Below are positions 27,838-36,952 of a stretch of DNA of 64,000 bases, piece by piece. The stretch is from Streptomyces actinomycinicus. Its GTDB lineage: Bacteria; Actinomycetota; Actinomycetes; Streptomycetales; Streptomycetaceae. The position numbers and the translations under genes are program-made. The notes beneath the pieces were generated by a model. The model had not been told where the DNA came from. It saw only the letters and a program-made list of their open reading frames with translations, and made no database searches. Each line of letters starts with the position of its first letter. Position 1 is the first letter of the stretch. The stretch is from contig NZ_JAERRK010000030.1 in the NCBI RefSeq assembly GCF_016741775.1, forward strand, positions 1 through 64,000, read 5' to 3'.

Positions 27838-29228
27838 TACTCCAGCAGCGGTTCGCGTCTTGAGCTGGCAGTTGTCGTTGTCTTGGTATGGAGGGGATGA
27901 CTGAAGTCGCGGTCTGGGCTGGTGAGTTGGAGTCGGTGTTCGCTCGGGTAGCGGGCAGGTTCGTCAGGGCGGATCTGCGGTGGCGGATGTGGGACTACGT
28001 CCGTGGTCTGCTGGGGCGGGCGACACGCAAGAACGGCTGGCAGCTCGCGGAATGGGCAGGTCACCGCACTCCGGATGGCTTCCAGCGGCTGCTGAACAGC
28101 AGCGTCTGGGACGCGGACGCCCTGCGTGACGACGTCCGCGATCATGTGGCGGAACGGCTGGGACCCGACGGGGTGCTGATCATCGACGACACCGGGTCAT
28201 CAAGAAGGGCACCACCTCGGCCGGGGTCGGTCGACAATACACCGGCACCTCCGGGAAGATCGACAACCGCCAGATCGGGGTGTTCGCCGCCTACGCCACC
28301 GGCTCAGGCCGGGCTCTGGTCGACCGGGAGCTCTACCTGCCCAAGTCCTGGACCTCCGACCGAGAGCGGTGCCGGGCCGCGAAGATTCCTGACGAGCGGA
28401 CGTTCGCAACGAAGGGCGAGCTGGGCCGGGACATTGTCCGCCGCTGCCTGGCCGCCGGCCTGCCCGCCGCGTGGGTCACCGCGGACGAGGCCTACGGACA
28501 GGACTGGCACTTCCGCCGGCTGCTCGAGCAGCTCGGCGTCGGCTACGTGGTGGCGGTGCCCAAGTCCCAGCAGATCAAATCCCTGGCCGGGATCTGGCGC
28601 ATCGACCAGCTCATCGAGGATGCTCCTGCTGATGCCTGGCAGCGGCTGTCCTGCGGGGAAGGGGCGAAGGGCCCGCGAGTCTACGACTGGGCCGCGGCCA
28701 AACTCCCTGCCAACATCATCTTCGATCCCGACCCGCCGACCCATCACCGCTGGGTGATGGCCCGGCGCAGCCTGTCCGACCCCGGCGAGATCGCCTACTA
28801 CCTGGCCGACGCACCCGGCGACGTCGAGATCACCGATCTGGCCCGCGTCGCTGGCAGCCGCTGGGCAATCGAAGAGTGCTTCCAGGCCGCGAAGAACGAG
28901 TGCGGCATGGACGAGTACGAGGTTCGCCGATACGTGGGCTGGTACCAGCACATCACCCTGGCCATGCTCGCCCACGCAGTCCTGACCGCACTTGCAGCCC
29001 AGGCCAGCAACGGCACAAAGGGGGCTGCAGAAACGCATCAGCCCTCATCCCGCTCACCGTGGCGGAGATCCGGCGACTCCTGGACGCTCTCCTGCCCCGT
29101 CCCCGAGCCATCCACGACCCCGCCGCCCACGCACTGGCATGGTCGGCCTGGAGAAGACACCGCCAGGCCATCGCCCGCCGCTGCCACTACAAAAGACGCA
29201 GATCAGGACACGAACCGCTGCTGGAGTA
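27838..29228 (+). mobile_element. IS701-family element
   Basis: Terminal inverted repeats GTACTCCAGCAGCGGTTCG (27837-27855) and its exact complement (29211-29229) bound about 1.39 kb. Flanks are CTAG on the left and CTAA on the right; both fit the YTAR target known for IS701 but are not identical. The stop codon of the transposase lies in the right flank TAA. Confidence 0.83.
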
Positions 29229-29232
29229 CTAA
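27888..29232 (+). pseudogene. IS701-family transposase, two frameshifts
   Basis: The first frame (ATG 27888) runs MTEVAVWAGELESVFARVAG to GVLIIDDTG (first Asp). After about 28195 the second frame reads IKKGTTSAGVGRQYTGTSGK, WVTADEAYGQDWHF (second Asp), VPKSQQIKSLAG, and GSRWAIEECFQAAKNECGMDEY (catalytic Glu). Near 29035 the frame changes again to IPLTVAEIRRLLDALLPRP and ends HEPLLEY. Each change equals one or two missing bases. The catalytic triad is preserved, so recent decay or assembly error is possible. Confidence 0.86.
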
Positions 29233-29295
29233 GCTTCGGATACGCTGATGCTCGCAGGATTCCCGACTGGCCTACCACGGGAGAAGAGGTAAGAC

Positions 29296-29832
29296 TTACC
29301 GCCCGACCATCCCCCAGGCCTGATTCTTCTGAATCCCGTCATTCGGCTGCCAGCCCGGCGCCCACTGCCTGGCGATAGCGCCGTTGGCTTTACTCCAGTC
29401 GGCAATCTCCAGGACCCTGCTACTGTTGGCGTTTACGTAAACTTTTCCAGTGTTGTACCATTCAGCGACCCATTTCTGATTATCGCCACCCGTGCAGGTC
29501 CACTGGCGCGCAATGGCACCGTCGGCCTGGCTCCAGTCCGCGATCTCAAGGCACTTGCCGCTGTTCTGATTCACGATCTGGATGGTGCCATCGATATTCA
29601 CCTCCTCGTACCACACCTGATTCGCCTGGAAGTTGCCACACGTCCACTGGCGAACAGCAGCGCCGTTGTTCTGACTCCAGTCAGCGACCTCAAGACATTT
29701 GCCGCTGTTCATGTTGATGATGTTACCCACCCCAGAGGCAGAGGCCGGTGAAGACGCCAGGGCCGTCGCCGTGGCGGCGAAAGCCAACACGGAAATGGCT
29801 CGCCGACCGATTCGAGAGCTACCGGACTTCAT
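29296..29832 (-). CDS. Secreted ricin-type beta-trefoil lectin
   Basis: This 178-aa protein has a signal peptide (residues 1-32, ending SSPASASG). Three ricin-B repeats follow, each with SGKCLEVADWSQ / SGKCLEIADWSQ / SSRVLEIADWSK and a QW element (RQWTC, RQWTC, RQWAP). The third repeat has lost the disulfide cysteines and has Arg-Val for Cys. Such stand-alone RICIN domains bind galactose- or xylan-type sugars outside the cell. Base composition is distinctly lower in GC than its neighbours, suggesting transfer. Confidence 0.88.
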   Translation of the reverse strand: MKSGSSRIGRRAISVLAFAATATALASSPASASGVGNIINMNSGKCLEVADWSQNNGAAVRQWTCGNFQANQVWYEEVNIDGTIQIVNQNSGKCLEIADWSQADGAIARQWTCTGGDNQKWVAEWYNTGKVYVNANSSRVLEIADWSKANGAIARQWAPGWQPNDGIQKNQAWGMVGR

Positions 29833-30061
29833 ACGATCCCCCTATAGACCCAGAAAGTCGGGTCGAACACAAGACGGCGCTAATCGTAACTGATCTTGAA
29901 GTGAAGGCCAACGCTTCGAGAGATGCTTCGGGCAGCAGAGAGGCGGCTTCGGCAGCGCCCCCGTCGAAGGTGGTCTAGGCCACGGCACAGACCGCCGATT
30001 GACGGACGCCCGACCGAGCGCCCCGGCCGTGTAGCGGGCGAGAAGGCTTGAGGAGGCTAAA

Positions 30062-31112
30062 TCAGGGGCTAAAAACCGCCTGGGTGACGCGGGCTCCGGG
30101 CATGGACCCGTACTCCCCCACCCAGCGGCGGAACTTGTCCCGCGCGACCTCCTCGCGGCCCCACCATCCGTGCTGCACCGGTCCGAGGTGGGACTCGCGG
30201 GCGGCGTCGAGGCTGCTCTGTTGGGCTACTTGACGGGCGCCGATCAGGTCCTTGCTCCGGGGAACGATGCCTGTCAGGCGGGCGCGCTGCAGGCCGGCGG
30301 CGTCCATCAGCTGGTAGGCGATGATGCGCAGGCCCTCGTCATGGGCAGAGGATTCGGGCAGGCGGCGGGTCTTCTCCCAGCTGCTGCCGCCTGCGAACTT
30401 CAAGGTCACGGTCAGGGCTTGGGCGGCCTGGTCCCGGCGGCGCAGCAGGTGCCCGAGCTGGATGACCAGGTCCAGCAGCGCGGCGCGCACGGTGGCGCCG
30501 TCAAGGGTGTGCTGGGGGAAGCGGTGTCGTACGGAGGCGGAGGCGGGCAGCGCGCGGGAGACGACTGAGCGGGGGTCGATACCGCGGGCGCGGTCGGCGG
30601 CGAGGCGGCCGGACTTCTTGCCGAGCAGCCGCTGCACGGTGGCTGGTGAGACGGTGACGTGCAGGCCGACACTGTGGATGCCGTACTCGCGCAGCACGGC
30701 GGCTTGGCGGGGCCGATGCCGTGCAGGGCCTCGACCGGCAGCGGCCCGAGCCGTTCGGTGATCTGCTCAGAGGCCACGGCGAGGGCGCCTCCGGGACCGG
30801 GGACCTGACCTGAGGCGGTCGCGGCGACCGTGATCGTGGGGCCGATGCCGACCCGGACATCGCCTCCGAGACGGGAGATGGACCGCACGACCGCACCCGC
30901 AGCATCTCGCCCAGACGTGCCGCATCGGTGCCGTGGTAGCGCAGCGCCCCCTTAAGCTCCACCAGGGCACACGTCGGCGGCAGCGCCTGGACGGTCGGGG
31001 ACAGCCCGGCCAGGAGCTCGAGCACCTGCCGGTAGGACTCTTGCGGCAGTCGGTCCGGGCAGCGCACATGCATCACCGTCGACTGCACGACCTGCATCTT
31101 TGCCTTGTCCAC
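30062..31112 (-). pseudogene. Y-family DNA polymerase-like (DinB/ImuB type), two frameshifts
   Basis: The first frame from 31112 reads VMHVRCPDRLPQ, LVELKGALRYHGTDAARLGE. At about 30885 it passes to a frame with SISRLGGDVRVGIGPTITVAATAS, matching the palm motif GIGPNxTVAxxAS. At about 30700 it passes to LREYGIHSVGLHVTVSPATVQRLLG (HhH) and RARGIDPRSVV. The little-finger-like C-terminus ends GARVTQAVFSP. Restoring two single-base changes would give about 350 aa. The usual catalytic DE pair is not evident, so even intact it would be ImuB-like and possibly non-catalytic. Confidence 0.72.
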
Positions 31113-31208
31113 GCAGTCACCTCCCGCCCCCGACGGACTCGAGCACGCTAGCTGTGGCTTTCCGTGCCCGGACCGGCTTGCCGGAGTGCTGCCGGTACCG
31201 GTCGTGGT

Positions 31209-31760
31209 TCAGGTGCAGGCGCCTAGGTCTGCGATCTTCATCGCCCAGGCGTAGAACTCGGCGTGGGGGCCCAGGCCACTACGCAGGTGCGCGGTGGACT
31301 CGCTGCAGGCCGCCGCGTTCAGGAGGTCGGCGAGACCCAGGTGGAAATCGTCCTGGAAGAAGGCGTTGTACGCGCTCATCAACGGCCCCACCCTGTCCCT
31401 GATCCGACCGACGTCGATGGTGGTCAGTCCTGTCCGGCGCAAGCGGGCGAGGGCTGCCGCCTCGTCGCGGGGTGCTACAGGGACGAGAAAGGGCCCGAGC
31501 AGGTCGCCCCACACATCGGGTCGGCGGGGGCGGACCCGGATGACGTGAGCGCGGCAGAAGTCTTCCAGCCGCGCGCCTTGGTTGGCGGATATGAGGAGGG
31601 TCTGCCCCTGATGGGTGCGGATTTCCGGCGGCGTTGCCTGCGGGTCGGCGTCGCGGATCAGCGCGGGGCCGATGGTGCCGTCGCCGGGGACGCCGGCCCG
31701 GGTGAGGTGATGGGGCGGGAAATGAATGCTGTCCTCGCAGAACACCACGTCGAGATGCAC
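31209..31760 (-). CDS. Hypothetical cytoplasmic protein
   Basis: The 183-aa product is not recognised. The sequence looks like a real globular protein (DVVFCEDSIHFPPHHLT, GQTLLISANQGARLEDFCRAHVI, LLGPFLVPVAPRDEAAALARL). Codon bias is good and no membrane segment is seen. It follows a frameshifted membrane-protein gene on the same strand by about 50 bp, suggesting a former operon. Confidence 0.55.
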   Translation of the reverse strand: MHLDVVFCEDSIHFPPHHLTRAGVPGDGTIGPALIRDADPQATPPEIRTHQGQTLLISANQGARLEDFCRAHVIRVRPRRPDVWGDLLGPFLVPVAPRDEAAALARLRRTGLTTIDVGRIRDRVGPLMSAYNAFFQDDFHLGLADLLNAAACSESTAHLRSGLGPHAEFYAWAMKIADLGACT

Positions 31761-31808
31761 GGGTTGATCCTCCCAGAGGTCACGGGTGGACCGACCGTCG
31801 CCGACTTG

Positions 31809-32530
31809 TCAGCCGTGGCACAGCCCGTACGTACGCCGGTCTCGGCAGGGGAAGTACCCAGCACGCAGACCGTCGGTCCGCGCCCGCACCCCGGCTTCGC
31901 CGCAATCCGGCCGCAGTTGCCGGCGGAGCTGCACAAGGCCGGTGCTGCGCCGACGTAGCACGGACAGCCCTCCACCCGCTGCATGCTCACCCGGCGACAG
32001 CGTCGACGCTGCGTCCGCGCGCGCCCGCCACGGCTCGTCCTCCCCCGCGGCCGACCGTCGTGGATCAGGGGTGCGAGATGCGGGGTCCCGACGTGCACGG
32101 TGGACAGTGGGTCTAGCGCGGGACGCCGACCGTCCACGACTACCTCGAGCCGCCGCAACACGACCGCATGGGGCACGAGCGCCTCAACGCTCATCCTGAC
32201 GTAACCGCAGTGCACCTGGCGTGCCGGGCCGTCCTGCCCTGCCAGGTTGAGTTCCTGGTGAGTGGAGACCGCTTGGACGACGATCGGAGACACGCCGCCC
32301 AGGACCAGTTCCCTCCCCTTGCCGAGTCCCGACGTAACCAGCGCCTGCACTACTCCGGCGATCGCCGCGGTGAGCCCTGCGGCCACGGCCGCCCAGCCCA
32401 GGGCGGACAACTCCGGCACCCACAACACCAACGCGACGGCACCCGCGACCAGAGCGCACAGCAGGGCGAGACACACCGCATGTGGCCTTCCACGCCGGCC
32501 GGTTGGCCGTGAGCCTCTCTCAGGCAGCAC
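31809..32530 (-). pseudogene. Two-helix membrane protein, probably frameshifted
   Basis: The start frame (ATG 32530) has two hydrophobic helices, AVCLALLCALVAGAVALVLWVP and LGWAAVAAGLTAAIAGVVQALV. A soluble region follows (GGVSPIVVQAVSTHQEL, LRRLEVVVDGRRP). After about 32055 codon bias moves to another frame, reading EDEPWRARADAASTLSPGEH and ending RTYGLCHG at 31809. The product is not recognised; the shift position is an estimate. Confidence 0.4.
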
Positions 32531-32639
32531 CTGGCCACTGTGACACGGGACGGACCTTCCGCTCTACAACATGTGCCGTGCGAGCTCCTCGATGGAGGAC
32601 GACCCGCAGGGCCCGTTCGGACGCGCTGCTACACGCTGA

Positions 32640-32890
32640 CGCTGTCGGAGGCAGCCTGCCCGGTCAGCGGCCTCCGCCGGCCGCTCGCTGATCATCACCA
32701 TCGGTGTCGCGAAGCGTGGTTGACGCCTGGCTGCGTGCCGTTGGGGTTTGCGGCGGGTTCGTCCCGTTCGCAGAGCCCGAACGAGTTCTCTGCGGAGTTC
32801 TCCGTGGCCTTGGACGTATAACGCCTGGTAGATCGTCTCGTGTGTCACGCGCATCTCCAGGTCGTCCGGGAAGTCACGCGGCAGCTGTGG
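32640..32890 (-). pseudogene. IS30-family transposase fragment
   Basis: The frame reads LEMRVTHETIYQALYVQGHG, RRELVRALRTGRTRR and ISERPAEAADRA, the IS30 segment just before the first catalytic Asp (GHWEGD), which is missing. Both ends are lost. It abuts the kinase-like remnant at about 32870. Confidence 0.75.
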
Positions 32891-33285
32891 CACATCGAAG
32901 AGGACGGCTGGAGCCTGCTGGGCTTCGAGTACGTGGAAGGCGGCCACGCCGACTACACGCCCGGCTCCCCCGACCTGCCCACCATGAGCCGCCTCGCCGA
33001 CGTCCCCGCGCCCGGCTTCGAGCTGAAGACGATGCCGCACCGTCTGCGGACGTTCGTGGACGACCCGCAAGAGCTGTCCTGGTTCGCCGGGAACAGCCTG
33101 CTGCACACCGAGTGGAACCCACACAACGTCCTCATCACCGGCCACGGCGCCCTGCTCGTGGACTGGGGATGGGCCTCCCTCGGAGCCGCCTGGATCGACC
33201 GGCACTGTGGGCGCTCTGCGAGTACCCGGCCGCAGGCCTGTACGGCCGCCTCAACCGGGCCAGCGCCCTAACGCCGCACGGCTAG
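32870..33285 (+). pseudogene. Aminoglycoside-phosphotransferase-like protein remnant
   Basis: The frame VVREVTRQLWHIEEDGWSLLG, GFELKTMPHRL, LLHTEWNPHNVLIT (catalytic loop; HtdwNphNvL type) and GALLVDWGWASLGAAWID (DWG motif) belongs to the APH/choline kinase fold. The N-lobe is missing, cut where IS30 sequence begins. After GAAWID the frame shifts near 33200 and the C-terminus degenerates. It would be non-functional. Confidence 0.72.
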
Positions 33286-33429
33286 CAGTAGCTGTACGGC
33301 CAAAGGCGGACCCCCGACGGCCCCGCTCATCCACTCCCCCGTGGTGGAAGGGCACGGCCTTGCCGTTCCTCCCAAACACCCCAGCACCAACGCGGGCCAG
33401 CGCCACGCCTCTCCCTGGGGATGCGGCTC

Positions 33430-33611
33430 CCCACGGAGAGGCATGGGCGCACCAGAACATCGTCATCGCCAAGCAGGGCGGATGGGCCCCGCACCCCAAG
33501 GTGCTCGCCGGCTACCTCGAAGTGGTCGACCAGTGGAAGATGCACGCCCTGCTCGGCGTGCTGGAGACGGGGGCTGTCGCACGGAACGGGTCCTCCCAGA
33601 CAGCCGACTGA
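33430..33611 (+). pseudogene. Tyrosine-integrase C-terminal tail (tentative)
   Basis: In one frame, AHQNIVIAKQGGWAPHPKV, LAGYLEVVDQWKMHALLGVL resembles the tail of Streptomyces integrases, where a Gly-Trp precedes the catalytic Tyr (AGYLE). No upstream catalytic boxes are visible. It is a short relic. Confidence 0.4.
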
Positions 33612-33616
33612 CCCGG

Positions 33617-33800
33617 TCATGGGGCACCGTCCTGACCGGTGGCCGCGTCCAACGCGTACTCCTTCTCGACGTGGCTGCCGATGTAGACGGTGCCCTCCAC
33701 GACCGCCGGCGACGACTCGACCCCGCCGCCGGTGGTGTATGTCCAGGGCTGGTGCGAGGGCGCCGCCAGGGTGGGCCCGGCCGGTGTGTGTCGGAGGCCG
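33617..33800 (-). pseudogene. PQQ-type beta-propeller fragment
   Basis: The frame reads PWTYTTGGGVESSPAVVEG, TVYIGSHVEKEYALDAATGQ, an almost textbook PQQ-like blade (xxSSPAVxxGxVYxGxxxxxxYALDAxTG). Only about one blade is left and no start is visible. Confidence 0.7.
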
Positions 33801-33956
33801 CCGGTGACGACGGCGGCGTCGGCAAGCCGGTGGCTATCGGACCATGCATACTCTGCGCCACCCCATCCATCGTTACGGCCCCCGAAGCCGCAAAGCCTGC
33901 CCCTCTGCCGCACCACACGTAGAACGGCGCCTCATACCAACAACCACTCAGCGTAA

Positions 33957-34115
33957 GTGACACGTCCTGATCGCCCAGCCCGCTGTCTGACAAAGCCGCA
34001 GACCAGACCCACACAGCGAGCCTGCACCCCACCCGTGCCCCCGCCGAAACGCCCACATCCCCGACCACACCAGCACGCCAAACTGATCAACGCAGGCCAG
34101 CCCACCCACCCCTGA
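33957..34115. repeat. Dispersed non-coding repeat, copy A
   Basis: The left block (about 33957-34005: TGACACG.CCTGATC.CCCAGCC, CTGACAAA.CCGCAG.CCAG) and right block (about 34080-34105: AAACTGATCA..GCAGGCCAG) match the sequence at 57150-57312. The spacer differs in length and sequence. A third TGATCA lies just after. Not coding in either copy. Confidence 0.6.
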
Positions 34116-34632
34116 TCAGAAAAACCGCCACCGGACACGACGCACCGCGGAAGCTCGGGGTGGAGTGGGGGTAGGCCTGGGACGTGACTGTCCGGCTGAG
34201 CCGCGTGCGCTTCCCGAACGCCGTCCGTACATTGCGTGAACGCATACGAGCAGGCCCTGACCGTAGCCCGACCTGACGCACCGGCCCTGCCGAGAGCCGA
34301 ACCCCCTGCAGGGGCCAGGTCCGGGTTTCACGGGTGCCGGGGCCGAAACGGTGCGGCATCGCAGGGCGGGGAAAGGCCGCGAGGAGGGCACCGGCGGCCG
34401 CGTCGACACCAGAGAGTGCGCCGGCACCCGGATCATCGGCCCTGGTCGTCGGTGGCCGGCAGCGCTGGCCGCGGCCGGGCGCCGTGGCAGAGCCCCGGGG
34501 ACGTGAAACGCTCGGAAACAGTGGCATATCCGTCCTTCACCGCACGTCGACGGCGGACGAGAGAGCCGGCCCGTCCGTGACGGGGGTTCACCCGCTCCCT
34601 GGCCCCTGTGTTCGCCGAGTGAGGAACACACA
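34116..34632. other. Gap upstream of the SBP56 gene
   Basis: I find no supported gene here; frames on both strands have weak bias. The last 15 bp contain GTGAGGAA before the ATG at 34633 and serve as its ribosome site. Confidence 0.35.
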
Positions 34633-36063
34633 ATGACGACGACCGAGCACCCGCACCACGACGACGGCCACCAGGATCCGACCCTGTACCGCACCCCGGC
34701 GGACGCCGTCGCCGCGCCTGGGGAGGAACTCGCCTACGTCGTCGGGTTCGACCCGGCCGGAGTGTGCCCGGACGTGTTGTTCACCGTCGGCACCGACCCC
34801 GGCTCCGCGGCGTACGGCCGGGTCATCGCCCGCGCCGAGGTGCCTGGCGTGGGCAACGAACTGCACCACTTTGGCTGGAACGCCTGCTCGAGCGCGCTGG
34901 CCCATGCCGGCCACCACCACGCCGCGCGCCGCTATCTCATCGTCCCCGGACTGCGTTCCTCCAGGCTGCACGTCTTCGACACCGCCCCCGATCCCGCCCG
35001 CCCCCGCCTGGTCAAGACGGTCGAGCCCGGCGAACTGGCCGCCAAAGCCGGGTACTCGCGCCCCCACACCCTGCACTGCGGCCCCGACGGCGTCTTCCTC
35101 TCCTGCCTGGGCGGCGCGGACGGCGCGGACGGCCCCGGCGGCGTGGCGCTGCTGGACCACGAGAGCTTCGACGTGCTGCGCGGCTGGGAAAGCGAGCGCG
35201 GGCCGCAGCACCTCGCCTACGACATCTGGTGGCACCTGGCCCAGAACATGGCCGTGACCAGCGAGTGGGGAACCCCTTCCATGATCGAGGACGGTCTCGT
35301 CCCCGACCTGCTGCTGGAGCGCCGCTACGGCCACTGCCTGCACTTCTGGGAACTCGACACCGGCCGGCACCTGCAGCAGGTCGACCTGGGCGACGCCCAC
35401 CAGATGGTGCTGGAACTGCGTCCCGCGCACGACCCCGAGGCCACCTGGGGATTCACCAACACCGTCGTCGACGTCGAGGACCTGTCGGCCTCGGTGTGGC
35501 GTTGGCACCGCGACGGCGAGGACTTCCACGTCACCAAGGTGATCACCCTCCCCGCCGAGCCCGCCCCGACCGAGGACCTGCCCCCGGCACTCAAGCCGTT
35601 CGGCGCCGTGCCCCCGCTGATCACCGACATCGACCTCTCGGTGGACGACCAGTGGCTGTACGTGTCTGCGTGGGGCACCGGCGACCTCATCCAGTACGAC
35701 GTCAGCGACCCGCGGCAACCCAGGCGGACCGCGGCCGTGCGGCTCGGCGGCATCACCGCCCGCCGGCCGCACCCCGCCGCGCCCGACGTGCCTCTGACAG
35801 GCGGGGCCCAGATGGTCGAGGTCAGCCGCGACGGGCAGCGCGTCTACCTGACCAACTCCCTGTACGCCGCCTGGGACGAGCAGTTCTACCCCGCGGGCAT
35901 CGAGCCGTGGATGGTCAAGCTGGACGCCGACACCTCACGCGGCGGGCTGTCGGTGGACGGCCGCTTCTTCCCCCACGGCGAGGACTTCGCCGGCCGGCGC
36001 GTGCACCAGACACGCCTGCAGGGCGGCGACGCCTCCTCCGACTCCTACTGCTACCGCCGCTGA
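34633..36063 (+). CDS. SBP56 / methanethiol-oxidase-family protein
   Basis: This 476-aa protein is of full family length (about 460-480). Hallmarks are HHFGWNACSS (Cys-containing copper/selenium site region), RYLIVPGLRSSRLHVFD and SRPHTLHCGPDGVFLSCLG. Others are LAYDIWWHLAQNMAVTSEWGTP, FGHCLHFWEL-like RYGHCLHFWEL, ITDIDLSVDDQWLYVSAWG and the tail GAQMVEVSRDGQRVYLTNSLY. The family is a beta-propeller that in bacteria oxidises methanethiol to formaldehyde, H2S and H2O2 using copper, and in vertebrates binds selenium. No signal peptide is seen. A truncated metal-transporter-like gene follows. Confidence 0.9.
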   Translation: MTTTEHPHHDDGHQDPTLYRTPADAVAAPGEELAYVVGFDPAGVCPDVLFTVGTDPGSAAYGRVIARAEVPGVGNELHHFGWNACSSALAHAGHHHAARRYLIVPGLRSSRLHVFDTAPDPARPRLVKTVEPGELAAKAGYSRPHTLHCGPDGVFLSCLGGADGADGPGGVALLDHESFDVLRGWESERGPQHLAYDIWWHLAQNMAVTSEWGTPSMIEDGLVPDLLLERRYGHCLHFWELDTGRHLQQVDLGDAHQMVLELRPAHDPEATWGFTNTVVDVEDLSASVWRWHRDGEDFHVTKVITLPAEPAPTEDLPPALKPFGAVPPLITDIDLSVDDQWLYVSAWGTGDLIQYDVSDPRQPRRTAAVRLGGITARRPHPAAPDVPLTGGAQMVEVSRDGQRVYLTNSLYAAWDEQFYPAGIEPWMVKLDADTSRGGLSVDGRFFPHGEDFAGRRVHQTRLQGGDASSDSYCYRR

Positions 36064-36141
36064 CCCCAGGGCCGGTGACTACGTCCGGGTCGGCGCCGGT
36101 GCTAGTACGCCGCCCGCCGCTGACCAGGGAGAAACCATCCT

Positions 36142-36438
36142 GTGCGCCTTCGAAGCGGCCGGCACGCACCCCGCCGGCAATTCGGCCGGGCAGCTGCCTC
36201 CCGCCGCGTGCTGGTGGCCGCATCGCTGGTGGCTCTGGCCACGGTGGCAGGAGCCTGGGCGGCGCGGCGAGCACCAGGCCCTACCGTGCTCGTGCCGGCC
36301 GCCGCGTCCGGGATCATGCTGCTCATCGCCGTCCTCGACCTGCTGCCCGACGCGTGGGACGAGGCTGCCGAGGCCGGCCTGCCGCCGTGGGCGGTGCCGT
36401 CACCAGGTGGTCGATGTCCAAGCCGCGGGCGCCGTTGA
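36142..36438 (+). pseudogene. ZIP-type metal permease N-terminus (tentative), truncated
   Basis: From GTG 36142 a basic leader, helix RVLVAASLVALATVAGAW and helix VLVPAAASGIMLLIAVLDLLPDAWDEA follow. The latter resembles the ZIP-family GxxLxxxxxHLLPEA segment. Coding character ends at about 36386 where antisense HNH sequence begins. The remaining ZIP helices and histidines are absent. Confidence 0.4.
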
Positions 36439-36483
36439 GGTAGCGGTCGTCGTAGGGCGAGTACCACTCCCCGCCGCTCAGGG
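36386..36483 (-). pseudogene. HNH endonuclease (DUF1524-type) active-site fragment
   Basis: The minus strand reads CALSGGEWYSPYDDRYL, NGARGLDIDHLV, the core of secreted DUF1524/HNH nucleases (LDIDHLVPLAEAW). Only about 32 codons are present with no start or stop of their own. Inserted between the ZIP-like remnant and the 36538 gene. Confidence 0.7.
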
Positions 36484-36537
36484 CGCAGCGCCTGGAGCCT
36501 GCCGGAGCCGGTCGATGCGCCGTCGTCCGAGCCGCTG

Positions 36538-36927
36538 GTGTTCGCCAACGACGAGAGCGAGCAAATCCATAAGAGACTGACGGGAGAGCTGGAAAACTTC
36601 GACAACATGGTCAAGGCGTACGGCACCGCTGATGTGTATCCGGTCTACCGTCATCAGTCCGCCTACTCGCACACCACGGGTGCGACCGCCGACGCGTTCC
36701 TGATCACGGACGAGGGCAGGCTGAAGCTCACCACGGAGCCCAAGGGCGGCGAAGCGGACATCACCGTGGAGCGGCTGTGGATCCCGGTGGCTCTGCTCCA
36801 GGCAGCAGCGGCGATCAGCCCACTGCTCGTGGGCAACCCGATGAAGTCCACGATCGACAGGGCAATGAGAGATCTTGGTCTGCCCGACATGCTCCTCCAC
36901 CTTCGACGTGCCCGGCCTCTGTTGTAG
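36538..36927 (+). CDS. DUF5677-like protein, probably 5'-truncated
   Basis: The protein is 129 aa from GTG 36538. Open coding sequence continues upstream (LPEPVDAPSSEPLV) to the HNH junction at about 36484, so the true start is probably lost. Motif VYPVYRHQSAYSHTTGATADAFL resembles the conserved HxxxS helix of DUF5677-like proteins. No membrane segment. Function unknown. Confidence 0.45.
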   Translation: MFANDESEQIHKRLTGELENFDNMVKAYGTADVYPVYRHQSAYSHTTGATADAFLITDEGRLKLTTEPKGGEADITVERLWIPVALLQAAAAISPLLVGNPMKSTIDRAMRDLGLPDMLLHLRRARPLL

Positions 36928-36952
36928 GTACGGGGCTGCTCCCAGATGGCCG

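Noticed and set aside
34764..36443. Second plus-strand frame of 559 codons over the SBP56 gene
   Set aside because: Arg/Pro-rich overlapping frame without motifs; SBP56 motifs are in the other frame.
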